From Promineifilum sp019695075 (lineage in GTDB: Bacteria > Chloroflexota > Anaerolineae > Promineifilales > Promineifilaceae), in contig JAHCIO010000011.1 in the NCBI GenBank assembly GCA_026129185.1, positions 40,655-104,654 on the forward strand: a stretch of DNA of 64,000 nt, in the 5' to 3' direction. The notes under the pieces are model-generated. The model saw only the letters and a list, made by a program, of their open reading frames with translations, did no database searches and had not been told where the DNA came from. Position numbers and translations under genes: made by a program. This document shows positions 28,342-38,783 of the stretch, piece by piece; the stretch's first letter is position 1, and every line of letters begins with the position of its first letter.

Positions 28342-30729
28342 ATGACCTCATCGCCCAACCATCGGCGCGCGCGTGTATTCGCGAAGGGGCGTGGCCTCTT
28401 CCTGGTGGCGTTGGCGCTGGTGGCGCTGGCGCTCTTGTTGGCGCCCGCGGCGCGGGCGGCGGCGCAAGCTGATGCCGCTACGGAGCCGTGGGCTGAGGCC
28501 GACGAGACGCGCGACGCCCTTTTCGCCGCGCAGGCGGCCCTGCTGGGCGACGACCCGGCCGCCGCCGGCGAGCACGTCGCCGCGGCCGAGGCCGCCGCGC
28601 CGCAGGGGTTGCCGGCCGACGCGGCGGCGCTGCTGGCCACGGCATTGGAACAGGCGGCCACGGCTGCCGCCGCCGGCGACGACAACGCGCTGGCCGGGGC
28701 GCGCGGTCTGGCCCAGGGGGCGATCTACTGGGGCGGCTACACCGCCGCCCGCGCGGCCCTGGCGGCGGGCGATGCCGAGGCGGCCGGGCAGTGGCTGCTG
28801 GTGCGCGACTTCCGCCCCAGCACGCGCTTTGCCCGCCCCGACGCCGACGCCACGCTGGCCCTGCGCGCCCTGGCCGATGCGCCGTCCGCCGACGCCGGTG
28901 CCGCCGCGCTGGCCCAACTGGACGCCGACCTGCTGGATACCTATCAGGCCCGTTTGGCCGAGCACCTGGCCACGGCGGCCAACCCCGATGCCCAGCCCGT
29001 CAGCCGCGCGGAGGCGGCCGGGCTGGCCGCGGCCACCTGGCGCGTCCTGGCCCCGGCCTACGCCGAGCAGACCACCGCCGACCCGGCCGAGATGACCGCC
29101 ACGGTGGACGGGCTGCTGCCGGCGCTGCTGGCCGGCGACGAGACGGCCGTGGCGGCAACGACGGCGCGGCTGGGCGAGGCGCTGGCCTCCTTCCGCGCCG
29201 CGCCCCTCTCGCCCGACGACCAGGCTCGCCGCGCGGGGCAACTGTTGCGCTATCTGGCTCTCGTGCCGGTGGAGTACGGCCGCGGGGTGACAGAGCAGAC
29301 GGTGATGGTCGATCTGGAAGTGCAGGAGGCCGTCACCTTCATGCGCGGGGCCGAGGCCGCCTTTGCCGATCTGCGCCTCAACCTGGCGACCATCGACGCC
29401 GCCCAGACGGCGACGCTGGCCGGGCAGATCACGACCGCCGTGGCCGACCTGGACGCCGCCAACCACAAGACAGCGGTGCTGACGCCGGACGAGATGACGG
29501 CCGACGTCGAGGCCATCACCGCCGGGCTGACGGCCCTCTTCCCGCCGGAGTGGACGACCAACGCCGACGCCGACTTCGACGTGCTGGCGGCGGTGCTCGA
29601 CCAGATGGAAGCCGCCGTGGCCGCCGGGGATTACGCCCTGGCCGAGTCGGCCCGGCTGGAGGGCTACGCCATCTTCGACTTCGGGCCGGAGCCGCGGCTG
29701 CTGGGCTTCGCGCCGCCGCTGGTGGCCCGCATCGACGGCCTGTTCTGGCAAGGGTACGGCGGCCAGACGGGCCTGGCGCAGGCCATCGCCCTGGAGGCCG
29801 CGCCGGCCGAGATCGCCGCCATCCGCGCCGACCTGGACACGGCTCTGGAAGAAGCGCAACTGACCCTGGGCGACCTGCCCAGCGCGCCGGGGGCGATCAT
29901 CTCCAACGCGGCCATCATCGTCTTCCGCGAGGGGCTGGAGTCGGTCGTCATCCTGGCCGCGCTGATGGCCAGTATGGTCGGCGCGCTGGCCCGCCACCGC
30001 CGGCCGATGATTCTCGGCGTCGTCCTGTCGCTGCTGGCCACGGCGGCGACGTGGTGGATCGCCCAGGAGATCCTGTCGTCGCTGACGCGCTTCGGCGAGC
30101 GGCTGGAGGCGGTGGTGTCGCTCATTGCCATCGGCATCCTGCTGCTGATCACCAACTGGTTCTTCCACAAGGCTTACTGGAAGGACTGGATGGCCGGCTT
30201 CCACCAGCAGAAGCGGCGGCTGCTGTCGGCCGAGACGGGCCAATTCCTCGGCCTGGTCATCCTCGGCTTCACCAGCATGTACCGCGAGGGCTTCGAGACG
30301 GTGCTGTTCCTGCAAGCGCTGGTGCTCGACGCGGGCACGGCCGTGGTGCTCGAAGGGGTGGCCGTCGGCGCGATTGCCGTGCTCATCGTCGGGCTGATCA
30401 CCTTCAAGCTCCAGGCGCGGCTGCCCTACAAGAAGATGCTCGTCTGGACGGGCGTGCTCATCGGCCTGGTGCTGGTGACGATGGTGGGCAAGACAGTTCA
30501 CGTGATGCAGGCCGTCGGCTGGCTGGGCATCTCGCCCATCCCCGGGCTGACCCTGCCCTACTGGTCGGGGCTGTGGTTCGGCCTCTATGCCACGTGGCAG
30601 GGCATCATCGCCCAGATCGGCGCGGCTATCTTCGTGCTGGGCAGCTACTACCTGGCCGAGGGGATGCAGCAGAAGCGTCGCAAGAACCTGCCTGTCGCCC
30701 GCGCCGAGCGAGCGCAGCCGAACCCGTAA
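28342..30729 (+). CDS. FTR1-family iron permease with long extracytoplasmic N-domain
   Basis: 795 residues from ATG 28342 (an upstream in-frame extension lacks support). After a signal/anchor segment, residues ~40-520 form a very Ala-rich helical extracytoplasmic region with no clear family. The C-terminal ~270 residues are a seven-helix FTR1 permease. Both iron-binding motifs are intact: IIVFREGLESVVILAAL (REGLE, residue ~528) and SMYREGFETVLFLQAL (REGFE). In this family the two R-E-x-x-E motifs carry Fe3+ through the membrane after oxidation of Fe2+. Together with the EfeO-like lipoprotein it forms a simple high-affinity iron system. Confidence 0.92.
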   Translation: MTSSPNHRRARVFAKGRGLFLVALALVALALLLAPAARAAAQADAATEPWAEADETRDALFAAQAALLGDDPAAAGEHVAAAEAAAPQGLPADAAALLATALEQAATAAAAGDDNALAGARGLAQGAIYWGGYTAARAALAAGDAEAAGQWLLVRDFRPSTRFARPDADATLALRALADAPSADAGAAALAQLDADLLDTYQARLAEHLATAANPDAQPVSRAEAAGLAAATWRVLAPAYAEQTTADPAEMTATVDGLLPALLAGDETAVAATTARLGEALASFRAAPLSPDDQARRAGQLLRYLALVPVEYGRGVTEQTVMVDLEVQEAVTFMRGAEAAFADLRLNLATIDAAQTATLAGQITTAVADLDAANHKTAVLTPDEMTADVEAITAGLTALFPPEWTTNADADFDVLAAVLDQMEAAVAAGDYALAESARLEGYAIFDFGPEPRLLGFAPPLVARIDGLFWQGYGGQTGLAQAIALEAAPAEIAAIRADLDTALEEAQLTLGDLPSAPGAIISNAAIIVFREGLESVVILAALMASMVGALARHRRPMILGVVLSLLATAATWWIAQEILSSLTRFGERLEAVVSLIAIGILLLITNWFFHKAYWKDWMAGFHQQKRRLLSAETGQFLGLVILGFTSMYREGFETVLFLQALVLDAGTAVVLEGVAVGAIAVLIVGLITFKLQARLPYKKMLVWTGVLIGLVLVTMVGKTVHVMQAVGWLGISPIPGLTLPYWSGLWFGLYATWQGIIAQIGAAIFVLGSYYLAEGMQQKRRKNLPVARAERAQPNP

Positions 30730-30735
30730 CCACAT

Positions 30736-30762
30736 GTAGGGCGGGTTGCCAACCCGCCCTAC
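30736..30762. terminator. Bidirectional palindrome between FTR1 and the S9 peptidase
   Basis: Arms GTAGGGCGGGTTG (30736-30748) and CAACCCGCCCTAC (30750-30762). It lies between convergent genes. The outer bases of the right arm encode the TAG stop of the peptidase gene. Same family as 18486-18586 and 49140-49253. Confidence 0.75.
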
Positions 30763-32795
30763 ACGTGCAGGTTCTCGATGTCCACCGGCTCCAGTGGCTC
30801 GCCCGGCTCGAAGTCGAAGACGCGGCCGTAGAAGTACAACTCCGCCTCCATCGCCCGCTTGATGTTGGCCGCCTGCCGGAAGCCGTGGCCCTCGCCGGCG
30901 AAGGGGATGTAAGCGACGGGCAACTCCTTGTTGCGCGCGGCGACGAACATGGCCTCCGATTGATCCGGCGGCACGACTTTGTCCTCTAACCCCTGGAAGA
31001 GGATCAGCGCGGCGCTGCAATTGTAGGCCACGTGGATAGGCGAGCGCTCGATATACAGGTCGCGCCGCGCCGGGTAGGGGCCGATGAGGCTGTCGTTATA
31101 GCGCGACTCGAATTTGTGCGTGTCGCGGGCCAGAGCCTCGGCGTCGCTGATGCCATAGTAGCAGGCCGCGGCCTTAAAGACATCGTGACCGGTGATGGCC
31201 CGCAGGGTGGTGTAGCCGCCGGCGCTGCCGCCGCGGATGATCAGCCGTTCGCCGTCCACTAACCCCTGCTCCACCAGCCAGCGCGCGCCGTTGATGCAGT
31301 CCTCCACATCGACGATGCCCCAGTTGCCGTTCAGCCGTTGGCGGTAGGCGCGGCCGTAGCCGGTGCTGCCGCCGTAATTGACGTCGAGGATGGCGAAGCC
31401 GCGGCTCGTCCAGTATTGGCGGCTGAGGTTCAGGTCGTCGGTCGTGGCCGAGGTGGGGCCGCCGTGGCTGGTGACGATCAGCGGCGGCAACTCGCCCGCC
31501 GGGGCGGCGTAGTCGCGGTTGCGCGGGGGGTAGAAGAAGCCGTAGGCATTGGCACGATTCTCCTGAATCGTGGCGCGATTCTCCTGAATCGCGCTACTCG
31601 CGCCCTCGGCCGGGCGATTCGGGAGAATCGCGCCACGGGTGGGGAACTCAACCGGCTCGGCGATGGACAGGTAGGCCGCGTCGATGTTGAACTCGGCTGA
31701 GTGGCGCAGGATGGTCGTGGTTGCTTCGCCGCCGCTCACCTCCAGCAGGACGACGGCGGCGACCGCGGTCGGCGAAGCGCCGACGTAGACGACCCGGCCG
31801 CGGCTGCCGGCGAGCATGACCCCCGACAAGGCGACATCGAGCGGGCGCAATTCGCCGCTGGTTGTGTCCAACAGAGCCATCGTCCGCCGGCCGTTGCGCG
31901 TGTAGCTGCACACCAGCCGGTCGGGAGCGACGAAGGCATAGGTGGACATGCCGAAGACCCACAGCGGTTGGCCAAACTCGGCCGCCAGCGGGTAGAGCGG
32001 CTCGTCGGGCCGGCCGGCCGCGTCGTCGGTCAGCCGGTAGAAGTTCCACCAGTCGCTGCGGTCGGAGACGAACAGCAGGCGGCTGCCGGCCGCTGGACCG
32101 GGCGGCGACCAGGCGGGCTGGAAGATGGACTCGGCCGGGCCGCCGGCGACGCGGCGGGCCTGGCCCAGCGCCCCGTCGGCGGCCACGTCGGCCAGCCAGA
32201 GTTCCGTGCCGTCCCAGGGCATGTTGGGGTGGTGCCACGTCAGCCAGGCGAGTTGCCGGCCGTCGGGGCTGAGGCGCGGCGTGCTGTAGAAGTCGTTGCC
32301 CTCGACCAGCACCGTCACCGCGCCGTCATTGAGCGCGACGGCCACGAGTGTATTGACCGCCTCGCCCGGGCCGCGATGGTCTTCGCGCACGGCCAGCAGC
32401 CGGCCGCGGGCGGCATCGACCTGGAGGTCGGCATAGCGCACAGCGGCCGCCGGCGTCAGCGGCTCTGGCGCTTCGCCCGGCCGTTGGCGGTAGAGGCGCT
32501 GGTCGGCGTCGTTGGCGAAGTAGATGACGCCGTCGTGGACGGTGTAGTCGCCGCCGCCGTACTCGTGAACGCGGGTGCGGGCGTTGAACTCCGGCGGGGT
32601 GATGTCCTCGATGCGGCCGTCGGGCGCGCGGCGGACGACCACCTGCCGGCCGCGCTCCAGCGCCCGGCCTTCCAGCCAGTAGATGTCGTCGCCATCGAAG
32701 CGAGGCTGCGACAGGTTGACCGCGCCGGCCAGAACCAGGTCGGCGGTGATGGGCGATTTCCAGGAGCCGTAGGGGGCGATTGTGGGCGTAGACAT
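30759..32795 (-). CDS. S9-family prolyl-oligopeptidase-like serine peptidase
   Basis: 678 residues. N-terminal beta-propeller (~1-400; DDIYWLEGRALERG, RLSPDGRQLAWLTWHHP, AWSPPGPAAGSRLLFVSDRS). The C-terminal alpha/beta hydrolase has the catalytic triad in place: Ser in IRGGSAGGYTTLRA (~523), Asp in FQGLEDKVVPPDQ and His in PFAGEGHGFRQ. No signal peptide, so a cytoplasmic peptidase trimming short peptides. Residues ~387-415 (GAILPNRPAEGA, then AIQENRAT and IQENRAN) come from an inserted palindromic DNA element and lie between propeller and hydrolase, apparently without breaking the frame. Confidence 0.92.
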   Translation of the reverse strand: MSTPTIAPYGSWKSPITADLVLAGAVNLSQPRFDGDDIYWLEGRALERGRQVVVRRAPDGRIEDITPPEFNARTRVHEYGGGDYTVHDGVIYFANDADQRLYRQRPGEAPEPLTPAAAVRYADLQVDAARGRLLAVREDHRGPGEAVNTLVAVALNDGAVTVLVEGNDFYSTPRLSPDGRQLAWLTWHHPNMPWDGTELWLADVAADGALGQARRVAGGPAESIFQPAWSPPGPAAGSRLLFVSDRSDWWNFYRLTDDAAGRPDEPLYPLAAEFGQPLWVFGMSTYAFVAPDRLVCSYTRNGRRTMALLDTTSGELRPLDVALSGVMLAGSRGRVVYVGASPTAVAAVVLLEVSGGEATTTILRHSAEFNIDAAYLSIAEPVEFPTRGAILPNRPAEGASSAIQENRATIQENRANAYGFFYPPRNRDYAAPAGELPPLIVTSHGGPTSATTDDLNLSRQYWTSRGFAILDVNYGGSTGYGRAYRQRLNGNWGIVDVEDCINGARWLVEQGLVDGERLIIRGGSAGGYTTLRAITGHDVFKAAACYYGISDAEALARDTHKFESRYNDSLIGPYPARRDLYIERSPIHVAYNCSAALILFQGLEDKVVPPDQSEAMFVAARNKELPVAYIPFAGEGHGFRQAANIKRAMEAELYFYGRVFDFEPGEPLEPVDIENLHV
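31550..31636. repeat. GCGATTC palindromic element inside the S9 peptidase gene
   Basis: Two forward palindromes (CACGATTCTCCTGAATCGTG near 31553; GCGCGATTCTCCTGAATCGC near 31573) and an outward copy (GCGATTCGGGAGAATCGC near 31614) ending GCCAC. Read in the gene's frame it yields GAILPNR...AIQENRAT. The same peptide words occur in the cyclase insert at 34185-34251. Confidence 0.9.
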
Positions 32796-32838
32796 GGGCC
32801 TATGATAGCCCCGGCGGGACGGGCTGGCCAGCCAGGTC

Positions 32839-32920
32839 GGTGCGTCGCACTTTCCTGAGTGTGTCGCACCTTCTGGGAACGCTCAAGAAAGTGCCAGGCG
32901 CTTCAGAAAGTGCCAGGCAC
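32839..32920. repeat. GTGCGTCGCAC and AAAGTGCCAGGC palindrome cluster
   Basis: GGTGCGTCGCACT...AGTGTGTCGCACC at 32839-32870, then two copies of AGAAAGTGCCAGGC at ~32887-32920. The cluster fills the gap between the S9 peptidase start and the cyclase stop. Its last part encodes the final residues (VPGTF) and stop of the cyclase. Confidence 0.8.
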
Positions 32921-35900
32921 GGAGAGGGCGACCGCCGCCCGCTTCCAGGCGAACTGGTCGCGGTAGCGCTGGCGCGCCTCGGCCGGCAGGTGGGCGGCGA
33001 CGGCCTCGATCTCGGCGCGCAGCCGGGCCAGCACCTCGTCGACCCGCGCGTCGCCAGAGGCGGCCAACGCCTGATAGGCCGCCCACAGGCCGCGTTGGGT
33101 GTCCTCGTGCGTCTCCAGCCCCTCGTCCAGCAGCCGGGGCAACGCCGCCTCGATGTGGGTCATGGCTTCGTCTGTCCGGCCCAGCGCGGCCAGCGTCTCG
33201 GCCAGATAGAGTTGCGACTCCGACAACACGTGGGTCTGGGCCAGTTCCTCCCGCAGCGCCAGCGCGTCGCGCAGCCAGCCGAGGGCCTCATCGGCGCGGC
33301 CGGCCTCCAGCAGGACGCGGCCGATGCCGTTGAGGATGTAGCCCAACGTCGGCCGGTCGCCGGCGGCCTCGACGCCCTGCCGCGCCTCCTCGTAGAGGGC
33401 CAGGGCGCGTTCCGTGGCGCCCTCGGTGGCGGCGACGAAGGCCAGGTTGAGCAACCAGACGTTGACGCCGATAAGGTCGTCGGTTTCGCGGGTGATGGCC
33501 AGGGCCTCCTCGAAGCAGGCGTGGGCCGTGGCCACGTCGCCGGTGTCCATGGCCAAAGCGCCGAGGTTGCCGACAACCGTGCCGACCCCGGTGCGGTCGC
33601 CGAGGGCACGGGCCAGAGCCAGGGATTCCTCGAAATAGACCCGTGCGGCGTCGTAGTTGCCCGCATTCTCCTCGGCCACGCCCAGGCTGTTGAGCGTGCG
33701 CCGTTCGCCGCGCCGGTCGCCCGATTGGCGCGCCAGGGCGAGGGCCTGCTCGAAGTAGCCGCGCAGGCCGGCGATGTCGCCCTGCTCCTGAGCGGTGATG
33801 CCCAGCGAGCGCAGCACCTCCGCCTCGATGTGGCCCGCCCCGCCGCCGCGGGCCAATGCCAGCGCTGTGTCGAAGTGCTCGCGGGCCGCGCCGTAGACTC
33901 CCTGCGCGCGGTGGGCGTGGCCCATGATGAGATGCGCTTTGGCCCGGCGCACCAGGTCGCCGGCCGCGGCGTGGCGCTCGGCCGCGGCGGCGGCGTCCAG
34001 GGCCGTGGCCAGGTCGCCGGTTATATTGCCGTAGAAGCCGCGGCGCAGGGCCGCCTCGGCCAGCCGGTCGGCGTCGCCCAGGGCCGCGGCCAGCGCGTCG
34101 AGGGCGTCCAGGTCGGCGGCCTGCAACTCGCGCCGCCCCTGGATGTGGTAGATCGCCTCGCGCTCCAGCAGCAGGTCGAAGCGCGTGGCGCGATTCTCCT
34201 GAATCGCGTCTTCGGCCGTCGTCGCCGCGCGATTCGGGAGAATCGCGCCACTCTCCAGCAGGGCCAGGGCGCGGCTGAGGGCGCGTTCCGCCTCCGGCAG
34301 GGCGTGGCGGGCGGCGGCGTGTGCCCCGGCCCGCGCCTGCCACGCGGCCTCGCTGCCGGCGTCGCCGGCGGCGGCGTAGTGGCCGGCGATGAGGTCGGCG
34401 AACTCGTCCACGCGGTCGCCGCCCGCGCCGATGAGCCACTCGGCCGCGCGGCGGTGGTAGTCGCGCCGCAGCCGCCGCAGCACGCTCTCATAGGTCACGT
34501 CGCGCAACAGGGCATGTTTGAAGACGTACTCGCGCGTGCCCTCGAAGGCGGTCTCCTCGCGCGGGTAGACCAGCTCGCGCTGCCCCAGCGCCGGCAGCAG
34601 CGGCGCGACGGCCTCCGGCGCAGTCTCGCCCAGATAGGCCACGGCCGCGTCCCAAAAGAGGCGGCCGACGACCGAGGCGCGTTGCAGCGTCTCCCGCTCG
34701 GACGCGGGCAGGCTGTCGAGGCGGGCCTGCAAAACGCCGGTCAGCGTGCCGGGCACGTGAATGGCGTCCAGCCGCTCGGGGTGGATGAGCCAGCGCTCGC
34801 CCTCGTCCGGCGCGGGCGGTTCCGCGGCCCGGCTGTTGGCCCCGGCCGCGTCGCGCCGCTCGATGACGCCCTGCTCGATGAGCATTTTGATCAGCTCTTC
34901 AACGTAGAAGGGGTTGCCCTCGGCGCGGGCCACCACCAGGTCGCGCAGCCGGTCGGGGATGGCGTCGGCCTTCTGGAGGATTTCGGTCACCAGTTGGCCG
35001 CTGCTGTCGTCGCCCAGCAGGGCCAGGTCGATGCGCTCGTGCTGCGGCTGGTGGGCCATCCAGCCGGGGCGGCGCTCGAAGAGCGTCGGCCGGGCCGCGC
35101 CGAGGATGAACAGCGGCTGGTCGCGCAGGGCGATGGCCAGCGCCTCGATGGCGTCAAGCGAACTGTCGTCGGCCCAGTGGAGGTCTTCCAGCAGCAGGAG
35201 CAGCGGCCGGCGGCCTGTGGCGGCGCGGAAGTAGGCCGTTATCTGCGCCAGGGCCAGGCCGCGCAGTTGGCGCGCGTCGCCTTGCAGGGCGCGCACGTGG
35301 GGGCTGGCGCTGAAGTCGTAGCCGAGCAGGTGGCCGACCAGGTGGGCCGACATCTCGGCCGTGTCGTCGCCCAGCAAGGCGCGGAAGCCCGCCACCAGCT
35401 TGTCGCGCACGGCCGCCGGCTCGTCGTCGTCGAAGATGCCGCAGCGGAAGACGAAGACATCGCGCAGTAGGCCGAAGGGCAGTTGTTGCGTCTCCTGGCG
35501 GGCGCGTCCGCGGTAGAGCTGGACGTTGACCGGCTGCAAATCGCCCCAGTTCTCGAACTCGTATAGCAGGCGCGACTTGCCCAGCCCGGCCTCGCCGACG
35601 ACGGTGACGACGCGCCCGCGCCCGCCCTCGACGAGAGCAGTGTAGATCGCTTGCAGGCGGTTCATTTCGGTGTCGCGGCCGATCATGCGCGTCTCGATGC
35701 CCTCTACCCCTCGTCGCCGCGTGCGGAAGGAGCGCGCCTTCGGCCGCAGGATGCGATAGGTCGGCACGGGCTGGGCGAAGCCGCGCACCTCCACCGGCGG
35801 CAGGGCCTGCATGTCGAAGACGCCGCGCACGTGTTGGTAGGTGTGGTGGGAGATGAGCACCGTGCCCGGCTCGGCCAGCCCTTCCAGCCGCGCGGCCAGG

Positions 35901-36424
35901 TTGACCGGCAGACCGGTGACGGAGTCCTCGCCCTCGGCGCCTTCGCCGATGAGCACCAGGCCAGTGTCGATGCCGATGCGGGCCATGAAGCCGGGCCGGC
36001 CGCGCGCGGCGGCCAACTCGGCGGCGATGGCCTGCGTCTCGGCCAGGATGTCCAGCGCGGCGCGGATGGCGTGGTCGGGGTCTTTCTCGTGGGCTGTGGG
36101 CAGGCCAAAGACGGCCTTGAAGCCATCGCCCTGGAAGCGGACGATCCGGCCGCCGCGCTGCCGCACCGGCTCGGCCAGCCGCGCCAGCGCCCGGTCGATG
36201 GTCTCGACGATCTCCTCCGGGTCGAGGCCCTGGATCAGCTCGGTGTGGCCGGCCAGGTCGAGGAAGAGCAGCGTCGCCTGGGCGCGGCGGGGCGGCGGCG
36301 CGTCCAGTTCGGCCAGTTGACGGCGCAGGGCGGCAAGGGTAGCATCCAGGATAGCGTCGTCGATCTGGCCGCGCAGGCCTTCCTGCACGACAATGGCTTG
36401 CTTGATCTGCTCACGGTCGGCCAT
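32903..36424 (-). CDS. Class III adenylate/guanylate cyclase with AAA ATPase and TPR domains
   Basis: 1173 residues. The ATG at 36424 has GGAG 7 nt upstream; the longer open frame upstream is antisense to galT and is rejected. Cyclase domain ~48-225 with metal-binding Asp in TLLFLDLAGHTELI and in VRFQGDGFKAVFG. AAA/STAND-like ATPase ~245-560 with Walker A GEAGLGKSRLLYEF and Walker B LLLLLEDLHWADD. The C-terminal half is TPR repeats (for example RRGERRTLNSLGVAEENAGN). This architecture is a soluble signalling ATPase that may gate cyclic-nucleotide production; the ligand is unknown. Residues ~725-746 derive from a palindromic repeat, and the C-terminus ends in another repeat. Confidence 0.9.
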   Translation of the reverse strand: MADREQIKQAIVVQEGLRGQIDDAILDATLAALRRQLAELDAPPPRRAQATLLFLDLAGHTELIQGLDPEEIVETIDRALARLAEPVRQRGGRIVRFQGDGFKAVFGLPTAHEKDPDHAIRAALDILAETQAIAAELAAARGRPGFMARIGIDTGLVLIGEGAEGEDSVTGLPVNLAARLEGLAEPGTVLISHHTYQHVRGVFDMQALPPVEVRGFAQPVPTYRILRPKARSFRTRRRGVEGIETRMIGRDTEMNRLQAIYTALVEGGRGRVVTVVGEAGLGKSRLLYEFENWGDLQPVNVQLYRGRARQETQQLPFGLLRDVFVFRCGIFDDDEPAAVRDKLVAGFRALLGDDTAEMSAHLVGHLLGYDFSASPHVRALQGDARQLRGLALAQITAYFRAATGRRPLLLLLEDLHWADDSSLDAIEALAIALRDQPLFILGAARPTLFERRPGWMAHQPQHERIDLALLGDDSSGQLVTEILQKADAIPDRLRDLVVARAEGNPFYVEELIKMLIEQGVIERRDAAGANSRAAEPPAPDEGERWLIHPERLDAIHVPGTLTGVLQARLDSLPASERETLQRASVVGRLFWDAAVAYLGETAPEAVAPLLPALGQRELVYPREETAFEGTREYVFKHALLRDVTYESVLRRLRRDYHRRAAEWLIGAGGDRVDEFADLIAGHYAAAGDAGSEAAWQARAGAHAAARHALPEAERALSRALALLESGAILPNRAATTAEDAIQENRATRFDLLLEREAIYHIQGRRELQAADLDALDALAAALGDADRLAEAALRRGFYGNITGDLATALDAAAAAERHAAAGDLVRRAKAHLIMGHAHRAQGVYGAAREHFDTALALARGGGAGHIEAEVLRSLGITAQEQGDIAGLRGYFEQALALARQSGDRRGERRTLNSLGVAEENAGNYDAARVYFEESLALARALGDRTGVGTVVGNLGALAMDTGDVATAHACFEEALAITRETDDLIGVNVWLLNLAFVAATEGATERALALYEEARQGVEAAGDRPTLGYILNGIGRVLLEAGRADEALGWLRDALALREELAQTHVLSESQLYLAETLAALGRTDEAMTHIEAALPRLLDEGLETHEDTQRGLWAAYQALAASGDARVDEVLARLRAEIEAVAAHLPAEARQRYRDQFAWKRAAVALSVPGTF
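34185..34251. repeat. GCGATTC palindromic element inside the cyclase gene
   Basis: Forward palindrome GTGGCGCGATTCTCCTGAAT (34185 on) and outward copy GCGATTCGGGAGAATCGC (from ~34229) ending GCCAC at 34251. In frame it encodes GAILPNRAATTAEDAIQENR then AT. It lies in the linker before the TPR repeats and leaves the frame open. Confidence 0.9.
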
Positions 36425-36547
36425 CAGGGTACTCCAGTACTTCGCCCGCCGGAACGCGGGGCAGGCCGAATGATAGCATAGTTGCGCAGCGGGGGCAGGC
36501 CGGTGGCGCGACCACGGGAGCAGAACATCGGCAATGGGCCATTGACA

Positions 36548-37599
36548 ATGGACACGGAAGCGCTTTTTACCGCCCCCCACCGCCGCCGCAACCTGCTGAC
36601 GGGCGAATGGGTGCTCGTCTCGCCGCAGCGCACGGCCCGGCCGTGGCGCGGGCAGGTGGAGACGCCGCCGGCCGGGGTGCGCCTGACCCACGACCCCGAC
36701 TGCTACTTGTGCCCCGGCAACGCCCGCGCTGGCGGCGCCGTCAACCCCGACTACGCGGCCACCTTCGTCTTCGACAACGATTTTGCCGCGCTGCGGGCGG
36801 ACACCGCGCCGGGCGAGCTGCGCCGCGGTCTGACCGCCGCCGGCCCGCCGCTGCTGCACGCCGAGGCCGAGCGGGGCATTTGCCGCGTCGTCTGCTTCTC
36901 GCCCCGCCACGATCTGACGCTGGCCGACATGCCCCCGGCCGACCTGCGCCGCGTCGTCGATACCTGGGCCGAGCAGACGGCCGAATTGGGGGCGATTCCC
37001 TGGGTGCGCCACGTGCAGGTCTTCGAGAACCGCGGCGCGCTCATGGGGGCCAGCAACGCTCACCCCCACGGCCAGATCTGGGCCGACGAACGGCTGCCCA
37101 ACGAGCCAGCCAAGGAGCTTGTCGAGCAACGCGCCTTCGCCGCGGCATCGGGCGGCTGCCTGCTGTGCGACTACCTGGCGTTGGAGTTGCGGCTGGGCGA
37201 GCGGCTTGTTTGCGCCAACGATCACTGGGCGGCGCTGGTACCCTTCTGGGCGGTGTGGCCCTATGAGACGCTGCTGCTGCCCCGCGCCCACTGCGCCGCG
37301 CTGACCGACCTGGGCGACGCCGCCCGCGATGCGCTGGCCGACATCCTGGGGCGACTGACGCGGCGCTATAACCGCGTCTTCGATGTGCCCTTCCCCTACA
37401 GCATGGGCTTCCATCAGCGGCCGACGGACGGCGAGCCGTACCCGTTCTGGCATCTGCACGCCCACTTTTACCCGCCGCTGCTGCGCTCGGCCACCGTGCG
37501 TAAATTCATGGTCGGCTACGAACTGCTAGGCCAGCCGCAGCGCGACATCACCCCGGAGAGCGCCGCCGCGCGGCTGCGCGCCCTGCCGGAGGAGTGGCC

Positions 37600-37603
<4 letters not shown>
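36548..37603 (+). CDS. galT: Galactose-1-phosphate uridylyltransferase
   Basis: 351 residues from ATG 36548. HIT-superfamily GalT: the nucleophile motif ASNAHPHGQIW carries the His-Pro-His, and zinc-site Cys are in DCYLCPGNARAGG. C-terminal HLHAHFYPPLLRS holds further metal-binding His. The enzyme exchanges UMP between UDP-glucose and galactose-1-phosphate in the Leloir pathway. Its stop overlaps the galK start as ATGA, so the two are translationally coupled. Confidence 0.95.
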
Positions 37604-38772
<1,169 letters not shown>

Positions 38773-38783
38773 AGAACAACATC

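Noticed and set aside
28348..31020. An 890-codon minus-strand frame over FTR1
   Set aside because: Antisense shadow; FTR1 carries both R-E-x-x-E motifs and membrane helices on the plus strand.
36425..37465. N-terminal extension of the cyclase frame
   Set aside because: It is antisense to galT, which has intact motifs; the ATG at 36424 has a good ribosome binding site and begins the conserved protein.
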